A stretch of DNA of 64,000 nucleotides from Iris pallida. Lineage: Eukaryota > Streptophyta > Magnoliopsida > Asparagales > Iridaceae. Shown here one piece after another: positions 1 through 10,864 of this stretch (within the stretch, counting starts at the first letter, position 1; each line of letters begins with the position of its first letter). The notes beneath the pieces were generated by a model that did no database searches, was not told where the DNA came from, and was given only the letters and a program-made list of their open reading frames with translations. The position numbers were made by a program, and so were the translations under genes. The DNA lies in contig JANAVB010005597.1 of assembly GCA_029216955.1 (NCBI GenBank), forward strand, positions 49,287,614 through 49,351,613, given 5' to 3'.

Positions 1-1647
1 CATGATATGAGCACTAATGTGACCCCGGTGAACAAAGTGTTCCTACCTGATACTTGTACCTGAATGTCCCAGTTCTCGTTCATGCTCGACAAATGACTCG
101 TAACTCCACGTGGCATATTTGCAATGATGTATTACACCAAGGAGGATAGAACATGTTGACATATTGATTGACATGGATCCTTTTTGGGGTACTCGTACTT
201 GAGTACGACATTTAGGAGGATAATCATGCAGGCCACAGCATGTGAGTCCAAGATTTTACCTAGGGTTAAACTAGGCAACTAAATATACTAGATGCATGGG
301 AAGGGCAGAATCCCGAGATCGTGTTACACCAGCCGCCTTGAGATATTGTCTTGACGCGCCGGCTGGTCTCCACGGATACTGTGTCATCTGCAACGAGTGG
401 ATGACTGTATCCGATTAATTCCTGCTATATATTATATGTCTTGGCAAGGTGGCCTTACGAGGGACCTGTGCTCAATGACACCTGTCTACGCGAACCCCTG
501 GGTTGGCTAGCCTTGCTGGAAAGATACGATCTGAGGATTTTGAAATAACATGATGCGAGGATAACCTCGTCCCACTAGAAACTCGTAGACTTGATTGGCC
601 GCGAAAACGACTTGCATGTATCTTATTACCTTTCGTGAATAACTGAGGGAAGCGGACTGTCATGGTACGTGATCCAACCCATGTTCTTGTTTGATTGTTG
701 GGTTGGTTATCGTACTATGACAGGCTATGGACCGAAGTTATGAACGGAAGACTTATTCTGGTTGTGAAGTGCTACTTCTGTGAATGACTGAGGAACATGG
801 TCTATCATGGTACATGATCCAACCCATGTTCTTGTTTGATTGTTGGGTTGGTTATTGTGCTGCGATAGGCTATCGACCGAAGTCACGATCAGGAGATTTT
901 ATTGTTTATATATTTTTACTTATGTGAAAGTTATAGGGTACGACACGTCCCGACTCCATGCGGCACCTTTTGTCCTTGTTTGGTTGTAAGGGTGCCATAT
1001 GGGTTCGAGGATGTTGTGCTACCCTATAATAGTTGCATACGTATTACTATTATCAATCATTCTATTATCTGGATTTCTTTTAATCTTAACTCTTGTGCCC
1101 CTTTGGCGGTACTTGCTATTCGGGACTGACCCCGCTGGTTTTGTTTGGCCAGATCTCGTAGCAGAGCCAGAGGACACGATCTTCCTCCCTGACATCCATG
1201 GTGCATACTAGGAGCATGGCGGTTCGGAAACTCGAGTGGGTTTCTTCTCCACCACTCCTGCTTATATTTTGTGCGGCATTTAGCCACCGGCACCTGTTAG
1301 CCGGATTACATGATATTTTGTGTCAGTACAGAATTGTAAATAAACAGACTGCAGCTGTGTATAATTTTGTACTCCTGACTCTTCGAGATAGCTAAATTAT
1401 AAAGCTAGTCTCTCATGATCATTTTGATGAAGCGTCGGGGACGCCTTACTGCTTTATCTTTAATGTTCATTTAATTGCTGATGTGATTTGAATGATTGAG
1501 ACATAGAACTCTGTGGGACCATAGGAGACTTGATTGTAGCATGTACCCCCTAGTCTCTCGACAGCCACGATCGCCGCATGACGTTACGTACCTCGTATGG
1601 AGTAGCTGGCCTAGTCCGTCTCCGTATTTCGGTACTGGGGCGTGACA
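1..1647 (+). repeat. 5' LTR of element A (3' part only)
   Basis: The sequence is nearly identical to about 7959-9605 and ends in the same GGGGCGTGACA terminus. The first ~1.24 kb of the LTR, including the hairpin repeats seen in the 3' copy, lies left of the window. Short open frames here occur in both LTR copies and have no recognisable product. Near the end (1562-1608) there is a CAGC...GCTG pair comparable to the outer clamp of the U5 hairpin of elements B-H, but no clear inner stem. Confidence 0.92.
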
Positions 1648-1656
1648 AGGTTTTAG

Positions 1657-1675
1657 TGGTGGCCCATGCAGGTCT
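1657..1675 (+). other. Primer-binding site, tRNA-Ile(AAU) type (element A)
   Basis: TGGTGGCCCATGCAGGTCT lies 9 nt after the LTR end. Its reverse complement reads as the 3' end of a tRNA: T-stem strand CCTGC, acceptor strand ATGGGCC, discriminator A, then CCA. It matches plant tRNA-Ile(AAU) as I remember it. Minus-strand DNA synthesis would start here. Most plant gypsy elements use initiator Met tRNA (TGGTATCAGAGC), so this is unusual. Confidence 0.85.
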
Positions 1676-1822
1676 GTTTTTCAGACTTGTGGGGTATTGC
1701 GAATTATTAGGAGTCTCAATCAAAACTTGTTCCCCTTGAAATTCTGTTTCGAATTCTCTGTCCTTGCCTTGATCTCTAACCTGACTTGCATCCTCGAAAT
1801 CTTCCTCGTTCGGACTTGATAA

Positions 1823-2968
1823 TCTTATATCTTTCTCCATAGGGGTGCTTCATTCTCGGTAGCGGATGAGGCCCATGAGGAAGAGCAGCGAGAGCATGGC
1901 TCGACTGGGCACCAGCAGGGGAGAGAACCTTTCCCAGGGCAGACACGAGCAGAAATGGAACCAGAGGCAGTACAGCCGCAGGTTATTGAAACTCCTGCAG
2001 CAACAGCAGCGACGGCAGTACCAGATGCCGTAGCACTCCTGGAGATCATCCGGGGGATTCTTGTCACTCACCAATAGCAACAGACTCAGCAGCAAGAGCA
2101 GAACGTGTTGCTGAACCAAGGGATTCAGTTAGCTCTTGAGAGGAGTGCCGGGGTTGACTCGGGAGCATCAGGAAGGTTCCGTCGCTTGAACCCGAGGTAT
2201 TTTGATGGCACGGAGGATGCCATCACTGCGGATGCATGGATTCAAGACATTCTTGTGGCAGCCAAGGTTCCAGATGATGAGAAGGTTGATCAGGTCAAAT
2301 TAGTACTTCAGGATCTTGCCCGCGACTGGTGGGCATCAGAAGAAGTTGGTATAAGACGCCCTGTTCGTTGGACCACCTTCAGTGAAAGATTCAAGGCCAA
2401 GTATTTTGGCATAGTAGCTCGATATGAGCTCCAGCAGAAGTTTATTAGTCTCAAGCAAGCAGACAAGACCGTAGATGGGTATGTAGCAGAGTTCTGCAGA
2501 TTGTACCGTTTTGCCCCAGCAATGGTGGCAACGGAGCCAGAGAAAGCTATGAGGTTCCAGCAGGGACTTCATTTAGAACTATTACAGCTTGTGGAGGGAC
2601 ACGCCTACCAGACGTTTGATGCTGTTTTGACGGCCGCTCGGAGGCACGAGCTTACCCAGCAGAGGTTGGCATCGAGGACAGGAGGTCAGAAGAGATCTCA
2701 TTCCCAGGTTGGAGAAGGAGCAATGCAGCGAACATCGGCACCAGCACCCGGTGTACGTATTCATGATGCAGAAGCACCGCGGAGGACGGCCGTGTCAACT
2801 ACTACAGCGCCAGTTCGGCACCAGCAGCATCATGGAGCACCCCAGGGCTGTACATTCTGTGGGAAGGCAGGGCACACGAGGGAGGTGTGCCGGTCAGCGA
2901 ATGGCTTATGCTTGAGGTGTGGTAGTTCAGACCACCGTATCTCCACTTGTCCTGTGATGCAGAGGCCA
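1823..2968 (+). pseudogene. gag: Element A gag (capsid and two zinc knuckles), decayed
   Basis: This would encode the capsid-nucleocapsid protein that forms the virus-like particle in the cytoplasm. The frame is open from 1823, with its first ATG at 1955, an in-frame TAG at 2075-2077 after a Gln-rich stretch, and then open frame to 2968. The middle holds a retrotransposon gag domain (YFDGTEDAITADAWIQDI and following). The C-terminus has two CCHC zinc knuckles, CX2CX4HX4C, at 2849-2890 and 2909-2950. Gag ends with an in-frame TGA at 2969-2971, and the same frame continues directly into protease. Gag and pol were therefore probably one polyprotein, and the TGA is probably a decayed Arg codon (CGA to TGA). 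The original start codon is uncertain. Confidence 0.85.
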
Positions 2969-2971
2969 TGA

Positions 2972-4288
2972 GGGCCAGCTCAGCAGTTTCCAGCGTTGCC
3001 AGCCCCGGTGGCAACCCCAAGTGGAGGGCCAGTATTAGCAGTGAGGCCCCTAGTCCAGCGTCTACCAACGCAGGCTCAGATGTTCCGCCAAGCACAGGAA
3101 GCCGGAGGCCCTCAGAGGCAGCAACAACATGGTCGAGGAAGGCCGCAACAAGGGGCTCCGCGGGGCCAGGGCCAGGCTCTCACATTATCTTTGGGAGAGG
3201 CTCTAGCGTCTAGTGACATGGTGGCAGGTAAAATTCTCGTCACCACATTTCCTGCTGTAGCATTATTTGATTCAGGCGCTACTCATTCATTCATCTCTGC
3301 ACAATATGCTACACGGATTGGACTAGTGTTTGAGGCATTGTCGGAGAGGATGGATATACTCACCGGCAATGGGCTCGTAGAAGTGAGCAGAGTGCGCTTT
3401 TCATGTCCGGTAGAGGTGTGTGGGCATTTACTGCCCGCATCATTGATTGAATTCCCTATGGGGAATTTTGATGTTGTTCTTGGCATGGACTGGTTGAGAG
3501 ACAGTCATGCGACAATTGATTGTAGAGGAGGAAGGGTCATATTCAGCGTTCCTGGGATAGAACAGTTCATCTTTACTCGAACCTTGAAGAATCAGGCCGG
3601 AGGCGTCCTCTCAGCAGCAGTGTCAGAGCCAGGACAGATTCCGAGAGTGGTCGAAGATTTTCTCGACGTCTTCCCTGATGAGCTCCCAGGGATACCCCCA
3701 GTCAGAGAGGTAGAATTTAGCATTGAGTTGAACCCTGGATCGAGGCCTATTGCAGACAGAGTTTACAGAATATCGCCGTCAGAACAGGATAAGTTGTATC
3801 AACATGAGGAAGAGTTGAAGTCTAAGGGATTCATCCGAGACAGTAATTCGCCCTGGGCCGCGCCAGTAATTCTAGTTCCCAAGAAGGATGGGTCGACGAG
3901 GATGTGCATCGACTACCGCAAGCTGAATACAGTAACAGTGAAGAATAAGTACCCGCTACCAAGGATTGATGACCTGTTTGACCAGTTGAGCAAGGCCAGC
4001 GTCTTTTCCAAGATCGATCTTCGGTCGGGATACTATCAAGTAAGAGTCCGGGAGCAAGACATACCGAAGACAGCATTCAGATCTAGATATGGGCATTATG
4101 AGTTTTTAGTAATGCCCTTTGGACTAACCAACGCCCATGCAGTATTTATGGATTTAATGAACCGCATCTTTCTGCCGTATTTGGATAAATTTGTGGTGGT
4201 GTTCATAGATGATATCCTTGTCTATTCCAGCAGTGAAGAGGAGCATGAGAAACATCTTAGGACTGTCTTACAGACATTGAGGGAGCAT
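2972..4288 (+). pseudogene. pol: Element A protease and reverse transcriptase, decayed
   Basis: The segment stays in the gag frame. A Pro/Gln-rich linker leads to an aspartic protease with the DSG motif ([12 protein letters not shown], catalytic Asp codon at 3269). The reverse transcriptase follows, with typical gypsy motifs: [18 protein letters not shown], then [14 protein letters not shown], then FIDDILVY with the catalytic Asp pair at 4208-4213. The enzyme would copy the element RNA into DNA inside the particle. An in-frame TAA at 4289-4291 interrupts the thumb region, and the frame then continues. The catalytic residues are preserved. Confidence 0.9.
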
Positions 4289-4291
4289 TAA

Positions 4292-5323
4292 CTTTATGCG
4301 AAGCTCGACAAGTGTAAATTCTGGTTAGACCACATTTCGTTCCTGGGACATGTAATTTCTGGAGCAGGAGTGTCAGTGGATCCGAAAAAGATTGAGGCCG
4401 TAGAGCATTGGCCGGTCCCAAGAACGGTTGCAGAAGTACGAAGTTTCTTAGGATTAGCTAGTTACTACAGAAGGTTCGTGGCGGACTTTGCAAGGATCTC
4501 TGCGCCCTTAACGCGTTTGACGCACAAGGACGTAGAGTTTGTTTGGTCAGCTAGCTGTCAGGCATCGTTTGAAGAATTGAAGAAGAGATTGATCTCATCC
4601 CCGATCTTGACGCTTCCAGTAGGAGCGGGAGGCTTTACAGTATATTGTGACGCATCAGGGAAGGGTCTTGGATGTGTATTAATGCAGCATGGAAAGGTGA
4701 TAGCATATGCGTCTCGGCAGCTTCGAGACCATGAGAAGAATTACCCGATTCACAATTTGGAGTTAGCAGCTGTGGTGTTTTCACTCAAGTTGTGGAGGCA
4801 TTACTTATACGGGGATCGGGTAGAGATCTATACTGATCATAAGAGTTTGAAATACGTATTCACGCAGCAAGATTTGAACATGAGGCAAAGAAGATGGTTA
4901 GAACTGCTGAAGGATTTTGATTTAGATCTTCAGTATCATCCAGGCAAGGCGAATATAGTTGCAGATGCACTGAGTAGGAGAGACAGTGCCTTTATCTTGA
5001 CCTCACAGAAGCATATTCTAGAAGACCTTCAGAGTATGGGAATCGAAGTAGTTTTGCCAAGGGATATAGAAAGAATGACCAGTATGCAGATTCAGTCAAC
5101 CTTAGTAGAGAGGATAAGGGCAGCACAAGCAGGAGATCCACAGATTCAGAAGTTACGGTCGGAGTGTGAATCAGGCCGTAGGAAGGAGTTAGTGATTCAT
5201 GAAGATGGTACGCTCAGGTTTAGAAACAGACTCTGTGTACCGAGTGGAGACCTTCGGCAAGAAGTTATGTCCGAAGCTCATAGTTCTATTTACTCTATTC
5301 ATCCAGGAGGAACGAAGATGTAT
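4292..5323 (+). pseudogene. pol: Element A RT C-terminus, RNase H and start of integrase, decayed
   Basis: Same frame as the upstream RT. The segment starts with the RT thumb ([15 protein letters not shown]) and connection, then RNase H with the [10 protein letters not shown] motif (Asp codon at 4649) and the usual downstream YTDHKSLKY and VADALSRR signatures. RNase H removes the RNA template after copying. The end of the segment begins the integrase N-terminal zinc domain, with the His pair visible as [11 protein letters not shown]. An in-frame TGA at 5324-5326 follows immediately. Confidence 0.88.
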
Positions 5324-5326
5324 TGA

Positions 5327-5483
5327 GATATCAGACAGTTCTTTTGGTGGAATGGCATGAAAAGAGAGAGCGAGATTTGTATCCAAGTATCTGGTATGTC
5401 AGCAGGTGAAAGCCGAGCAGCAGAGACCAGCAGGATTGCTACAGCTGCTTCCTATCCCAGAATAGAAATGGGAGCATATCACG
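5327..5483 (+). pseudogene. Element A integrase zinc-binding region, frameshifted
   Basis: This stretch links the IN zinc domain to its catalytic core but cannot be read in one frame. The sequence leaves the upstream frame near 5362-5366, most simply by loss of two bases. The Cys half of the zinc finger (LVCQQVKAEQQ) is then readable in the new frame. A TAG at 5463-5465 replaces a Trp codon (TGG) just before the core. These breaks are independent of the other stops. Confidence 0.8.
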
Positions 5484-6113
5484 ATGGATTTTGTGACCGG
5501 TTTACCTAGATCCCCGGCTGGCAAGAATGCAGTCTGGGTAATAGTAGATCGACTCACGAAGGTCGCTCATTTCCTTCCCTTCCGAGTTGGACAGACTACT
5601 GAGCAGCTAGCAGAAATGTACATGAAGCAGATAGTAAGGCAGCACGGTGTTCCAGTTAGTATAGTATCAGATCGGGATACGCGGTTTACTTCCCATTTTT
5701 GGCGGAGCTTACACCAAAGTTTGGGAACCAAGTTAAGATTCAGTACTGCTTATCATCCACAAACTGACGGGCAATCAGAAAGAACCATTCAGACATTAGA
5801 AGATATGCTACGGGCGTGTACCTTGGATTTTGGCGGATCTTGGGAGGATCACCTTCATCTAGTGGAGTTCTCCTATAACAACAGCTATCAGGCTAGCATT
5901 CAGATGGCCCCGTTTGAAGTATTGTACGGAAGGAAGTGCAGGTCCCCTTTGGCATGGGACGACGTCGGAGAACGGAAGTTGTTGGGGCCAGAGATGATCA
6001 CGCAGACTGTGGAGATAGTTAAGTTGGTCAGAGAGCACCTTCGAGTTGCACAGGACCGACATCGTCATTGGGCAGATCAGCATCGTAGGCCTCTAGAGTT
6101 TAGGATTAGCGAC
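5484..6113 (+). pseudogene. Element A integrase catalytic core
   Basis: This retroviral-type integrase core would insert the element cDNA into the genome. The DDE triad is intact: Asp in MDFVTGL (5487-5489), Asp in SDRDTRF (5670-5672) and Glu in GQSERTIQ (5778-5780). The last two are 35 residues apart, the canonical D-X35-E spacing. Downstream lies the conserved YNNSYQASI and YGRKCRSPL region. The segment is open over its full length and ends at an in-frame TAA (6114-6116), probably a former Lys codon, before the C-terminal domain. Confidence 0.9.
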
Positions 6114-6116
6114 TAA

Positions 6117-6524
6117 GTGTTTCTGCGGATTTCGCCTACTCGGGGTATCATCAGATTTGGAACCCGGGAAAAGCTTAGTCCAAGATACGTTGGTCCTTTT
6201 AAGATTCTCGCTCGGGTAGGCGATGTGGCTTATCGACTTGCCCTTCCGTCTTCGTTAACTGGCATACATGATGTGTTTCATGTGTCCCAATTACGTAGGT
6301 ATGTCCCGGATCCGAGTCATGTCCTCGATCATTCTGAGTTAGTCGTCGGTACCGACCTAACTTACGAGGAACAACCCGTGTCTATTTTGGACCGGCGAGA
6401 GAAGGTACTCAACAATCGGACAATAAGCCTTGTCCGTGTTTCTTAGAACCATCACTCTTCGGGAGAGTCAACCTGGGAGCGCGAGGACGAGATCAAATCT
6501 CGGTATCCGTATTTGTTTGACTAA
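6117..6524 (+). pseudogene. Element A integrase C-terminal domain and chromodomain
   Basis: In the same frame as the core. The GPF motif (YVGPFKIL) and HDVFHVSQLRRY mark the IN C-terminal domain. The chromodomain-like tail follows (ILDRREKVL, then TWEREDEI near the end). In chromoviruses this tail is thought to direct integration to particular chromatin. An in-frame TAG at 6444-6446, probably once Trp, breaks the chromodomain. The natural end of the polyprotein is the TAA at 6522-6524. The same domain is found, still open, in element H at 59046-59403. Confidence 0.88.
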
Positions 6525-6679
6525 TGAGGTATATTTTTTTACGCCTTATTGACACGATTCCATGCTTATCTGCACCTGCTTGTTTTGTACTTGTGATGTA
6601 TGATAATAACTGCTATGATAGTTAACTTGTATATGATTGTGCCTTGCTTGCCCTGATTTTACTATCCTGTCTTGGCTGG

Positions 6680-6716
6680 AATTCCGAGGACGGAATTTTT
6701 CTAAGAAGGGTAGAGA
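6680..6716 (+). other. Pre-PPT hairpin and polypurine tract (element A)
   Basis: The polypurine tract AAGAAGGGTAGAGA (6703-6716) abuts the 3' LTR and would prime plus-strand synthesis. Just upstream, AATTCCG-AGGA-CGGAATT (6680-6697) forms a 7 bp hairpin. Elements B, C, D and H carry the same hairpin as AATTTCG/CGAAATT, a compensatory change at one pair. The 155 bases between the end of gag-pol and this site hold nothing recognisable. Confidence 0.8.
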
Positions 6717-7454
6717 TGTCACTCCCCGATCCTGGAATACGTATTTTAATATGTAAACCGATAAATTGTATTTATATTATATTTATACGATATTTATATG
6801 TTGTATTTCTTCATGCATTTCCCAAAATATTCGACAAAATATTATTTTATAATTTATTTTCTGCATTTGGGCCTACAGTTTTGGCTCATTTGGGGTAACC
6901 TATTCTTGGTTCACCAATGGTTCATCATGAACCCCTTGGTTCATTATGAACCCATGGGTTCAAGATTCTATATAATAACTCATCTCATTCTCTCTCCTCT
7001 CATTTTATTTCCTCTCATTTACTTTCCTCCACCAACCAAGGCAAGTACCAACTTGCTCAAGAGATGGATCCATAAATGATGTTGATGTTTTCTTACAAAA
7101 TTATTTGCCAAAATATGTTCTTCTCCTCATTCTATACTAGTTTAGAACTTGAAGTTTTCCATTTTGAAGCTTTAATTTTTGTAGATCTAGGTTTTAACTA
7201 TTTTCAGATCTTCTTGGTTTTGATCTAGCAAACTTTATTATTTTCAAGTTTTGATGGTTCCATGTTGTAGAGAATTTTATTCTACCCAATTTTGACCTTT
7301 GAAAAGTTAGATTTGGACTTATTTTGACCAAGTTATGGACTTTGAAGCTTGGGTTCAACCCATGGAGTTCTTACTGATTTGGAGAAGACAGTGAGCAGTG
7401 CGCGAGCTTTTTAGCTTGCGTCACTGAGTTGCGCGCGCTCTTTAGCGCAGCGCA

Positions 7455-7712
7455 GTCCGATCCATACGCTGCCTTTTGGGAGCGTATGTCTTGCATACGC
7501 TCACTTGGGTGACAAGGAGTCGTATGGAGTCCATACGCTGCCTTTTGGTAGCGTATGTCTTGCATACGCTCACTTGGGTGACAAGGAGTCGTATGGAGTC
7601 CATACGCTGCCTTTTTGGAGCGTATGTCTTGCATACGCTCACTTGGTTGAGAAGGAGTCGTATAAAGTACATACGCTGCCCTTTGAAAGCGTATGTCTTG
7701 CATACGCTGGCC
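7455..7712 (+). repeat. 69 bp tandem repeats of hairpin half-sites in LTR A
   Basis: About 3.5 units of 69 bp. Each unit alternates the half-sites AGCGTATG and CATACGCT in opposite orientations. AGCGTATG-TCTTG-CATACGCT is a perfect 8 bp hairpin, and CGTATGG-AGT-CCATACG is another. Twelve half-sites were counted. Frames open through the repeat on both strands only reflect the period being a multiple of three. Confidence 0.9.
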
Positions 7713-7855
7713 TGAGCGTAGGCTGACCTGAGCGTAGGCTGACCTGAGCGTAGGTTGACCTGAGCGTAGGCTGACCTGAGCGTAGGTTGACCTGAGCGTA
7801 GGCTGACCTGAGCGTAGGCTAACCTGAGCGTAGCCTGACTTGAGCGCGCTCTGAC
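7713..7855 (+). repeat. 16 bp tandem repeat (unit GAGCGTAGGCTGACCT) in LTR A
   Basis: Nine units are visible, the last two degenerate. Each unit carries the AGCGTA core also found in the adjoining 69 bp repeat, so the two arrays may share an origin or a binding factor. Confidence 0.9.
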
Positions 7856-9605
7856 CTGGACTCTCCTATACCTTATATTTTTATATGTATATATTATATT
7901 GTATATATATATGTAAATGTTTGTGTATGCTATATATCCTTACGCCTTTTGTCCTGAGCATAATATGAGCACTAATGTGACCCCAGTGAACAAAGTGTTC
8001 CTACCTGATACTTGTACCTGAATGTCCCAGTTCTCGTTCATGCTCGACAAATGACTCGTAACTCCACGTGGCATATTTGCAATGATGCATTACACCAAGG
8101 AGGGTAGAACATGTTGACATACTGATTGACATGGATCCTCTTTTGGGGTACTCGTACTTGAGTACGATATTTAGGAGGATAATCATACAGGCCACAGCAT
8201 GTGAGTCCAAGATTTTACCTAGGGTTAAATTAGGCAACTAAATATACTAGATGTATGGGAAGGGCAGAATCCCGAGATCGTGTTACACCAGCCGCCTTGA
8301 GATATTGTCTTGACGCGTCGGCTGGTCTCCACGGATACTGTGTCATCCGCAACGAGTAGATGACTGTATCCGATTAATTCCTGCTATATATTATATGTCT
8401 TGGCAAGGTGGCCTTACGAGGGACCTGTGCTCAATGACACATGTCTACGCGAACCCCTGGGTTGGCTAGCCTTGCTGGAAAGATACGATCTGAGGATTTT
8501 GAAATAACATGATGCGAGGATAACCTCGTCCCACTAGAAACTCGTAGACTTGATTGGCCGCGAAAACGACTTGCGTGTATCTTATTACCTTCCGTGAATA
8601 ACTGAGGGAAGCGGACTGTCATGGTACGTGATCCAACCCATGTTCTTGTTTGATTGTTGGGTTGGTTATCGTACTATGACAGGCTGTGGACCGAAGTTAT
8701 GAACGGAAGACTTATTCTGGTTGTGAAGTGCTACTTCTGTGAATGACTGGGGAACATGGTCTATCATGGTACATGATCCAACCCATGTTCTTGTTTGATT
8801 GTTGGGTTGGTTATTGTACTGCGATAGGCTATCGACCGAAGTCACGATCAGGAGATTTTATTGTTTATACCTTTTTACTTATGTAAAAGTTATAGGGTAC
8901 GACACGTCCCGACTCCATGCGGCACCTTTTGTCCTTGTTTGGTTGTAAGGGTGCCATATGGGTTCGAGGATGTTGCGCTACCCCATAATAGTTGCATACG
9001 TATTACTATTATCAATCATTCTATTATCTGGGTTTTTTTAATCTTAATTCTTGTGCCCCTTTGGCAGTACTTGCTGTTCGGGGCTGACCCCGCTGGTTTT
9101 GTTTGGCCAGATCTCGTAGCAGAGCCAGAGGACACGATCTTCCTCCCTGACATCCATGGTGCATACTAGGAGCATGGCGGTTCGGGGACTCGAGTGGGTT
9201 TCTTCTCCACCACTCCTGCTTATATTTTGTGCGATATTTAGCCACCGGCACCTGTTAGCCGGATTACATGATATTTTGTGTCAGTACAGAATTGTAAATA
9301 AACAGACTGCAGCTGTGTATAATTTTGTACTCCTGACTCTCCGAGATAGCTAAATTATAAAGCTAGTCTCTCATGATCATTTTGATGAAGCGTCGGGGAC
9401 GCCTTACTGCTTTATCTTTAATGTTCATTTAATTGCTGATGTGATTTGAATGATTGAGACATAGAACTCTGTGGGACCATAGGAGACTTGATTGTAGCAT
9501 GTACCCCCTAGTCTCTCGACAGCCACGATCGCCGTATGACGTTACGTACCTCATATGGAGTAGCTGGCCTAGTCCGTCTCCGTATTTCGGTACTGGGGCG
9601 TGACA

Positions 9606-9871
9606 CTGCTATTCCGCGCGGTTCCAGTCCGCCGTCCGGCAGTCGTACGGCGGCGCCCAGGGCTGGGATGGTCGCTCATGGTCTGGGGTCGGCTAGGGTT
9701 TGGTTCTTTTCGATTTCGCATGTATACACATATATATAAATCGGGTTCTTCAGTTTTGCCGAGCGGGGAAGGGCTCGGTTACACAGCCGTGCTCACTGAG
9801 TTGGGATTTCCCTTCTCGGGCTGGGCCTGATCGGCTGGAGGCATTCCCTGCTGGTGGGTTCTACTATTCTC

Positions 9872-9910
<39 letters not shown>

Positions 9911-9950
9911 TTTTATATGAATCAATGTGTATATACACATTGATTCATAT

Positions 9951-10005
<55 letters not shown>

Positions 10006-10826
10006 ATTTACTAGATATAAATAAATACTCCAATAGTCCCAAAAATAAATAGTTTGGAATATATTTCCATAGTGTTGGGCTTATACTAAACTTATACATA
10101 CATTAATATTTATTTCATAAATAATTTAGAATATTAAATGATGTATTTTATTATTATAAAACTAATAACAATAATAGTGATAACTAATAAAAAAAATCTA
10201 TAATAAGTGTACTTCCAAAATATGTGGTCTAATTATCCCAACATTGATGTATATACCACTATGCACAGTCTAAAAATCCCAAAATTGTTCAAGAACCTAT
10301 TTATACAAAAGTCACTGAATCACTAATAATAATATTTATAATATTTAAATTACAAATACTTAGGAATATTCATTAAATCATTAAACGGAATACAACACAC
10401 TCATACCAAAATACCTCAACGTGATTGTCATTGGACGTCCCGCCTGACTACATGGCTTGGGCTTGCTTTGGGTCTAATCTGGACTAGTTCGGTACAATCG
10501 GGTTCCCTAAAACTCAATAATATAATTAATAAATAAATAAATAATCTTCGGTAAGGGTTAAGTCGTAACTTGGCCTCGTTTTCCTAGTTAGGACATCACT
10601 ATGGCTCGGTCTTCCCTACCGGAGCTAATACACTATCCAAAGCACGCCATGGCACTATCCGTGCCACGATTTCTAGTCACCGTGTACTCCAAAACTCCAT
10701 CATGGCTAAAATCATCTACCGTAATAATTAACTAAATAATTATTTATAAAATTATAAAAATCACTATTTAATTCAAATAAATAAATAAAAATATATTATA
10801 AAATAATTTTGGGAAGAGGGGTTACA
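9606..10826 (-). repeat. 3' LTR of element B (5' portion; rest lies beyond element A)
   Basis: On the minus strand it starts TGTAACCCCTCTTCCC at 10826, right after the PPT, and runs into the insertion point of A at 9606. It matches ~26966-28108 of the 5' LTR. Differences include about 90 bp around 10140-10230 that is absent from the 5' LTR near 27510, and a different TA-rich segment. Confidence 0.88.
9893..9972. repeat. Perfect palindrome of about 80 bp in LTR B
   Basis: The centre is GTGTATATACAC (9927-9938). The 22 bp arms 9911-9932 and 9933-9954 are exact inverted copies including ATGAATCAATGTG, and alternating TA extends the symmetry on both sides. The other LTR of the same element has a plain TA/CA tract here instead. 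Confidence 0.88.
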
Positions 10827-10864
10827 AATCTACCCACCTTAAAAATAATTTCGTCCTCGAAATT
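10827..10864 (-). other. PPT and pre-PPT hairpin (element B)
   Basis: On the minus strand the tract AAGGTGGGTAGATT (10827-10840) precedes the LTR start. The hairpin AATTTCG-TCCT-CGAAATT (10847-10864) lies next to it, as in A, C, D and H. Confidence 0.8.

Larger units (their letters stand above)
1..9605 (+). mobile_element. Element A: Ty3/gypsy chromovirus (Tekay/Del-like), 5' end outside window
   Basis: This is an LTR retrotransposon in the order LTR, primer-binding site, gag, PR, RT, RNase H, IN, chromodomain, polypurine tract, LTR. IN lies after RT, which is the Ty3/gypsy order, and the chromodomain after IN marks a chromovirus. The long LTR (2.9 kb), the single gag-pol frame and the sequence style of the IN C-terminus fit the Tekay/Del lineage; this is judged by eye. 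The coding region carries seven in-frame stops and one frameshift, so this copy cannot make its own proteins. By eye, 16 differences fall in the first 660 bp of the two LTRs, mostly transitions, so the insertion is moderately old. It lies inside the 3' LTR of element B. Confidence 0.9.
6717..9605 (+). repeat. 3' LTR of element A (2889 bp)
   Basis: It starts TGTCACTCCCCG directly after the polypurine tract and ends GGGGCGTGACA. The part from about 7959 matches the 5' LTR in the window. The U3 portion is AT-rich up to ~7400 and then holds two tandem arrays. At 9606 the sequence passes directly into the LTR of element B, so the right target-site copy should be CTGCT; the left copy is outside the window. 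Confidence 0.92.

Noticed and set aside
472..1395. Several 60-80 codon frames in LTR A, repeated at 8431-9353
   Set aside because: They lie in both LTR copies on both strands, with no domain and no preference for preserved coding sequence.
9700..10099. Tyr-Ile-rich frames on both strands
   Set aside because: They are read from TA microsatellites; the same occurs at 27057-27465, 50313-50672 and 56337-56645.
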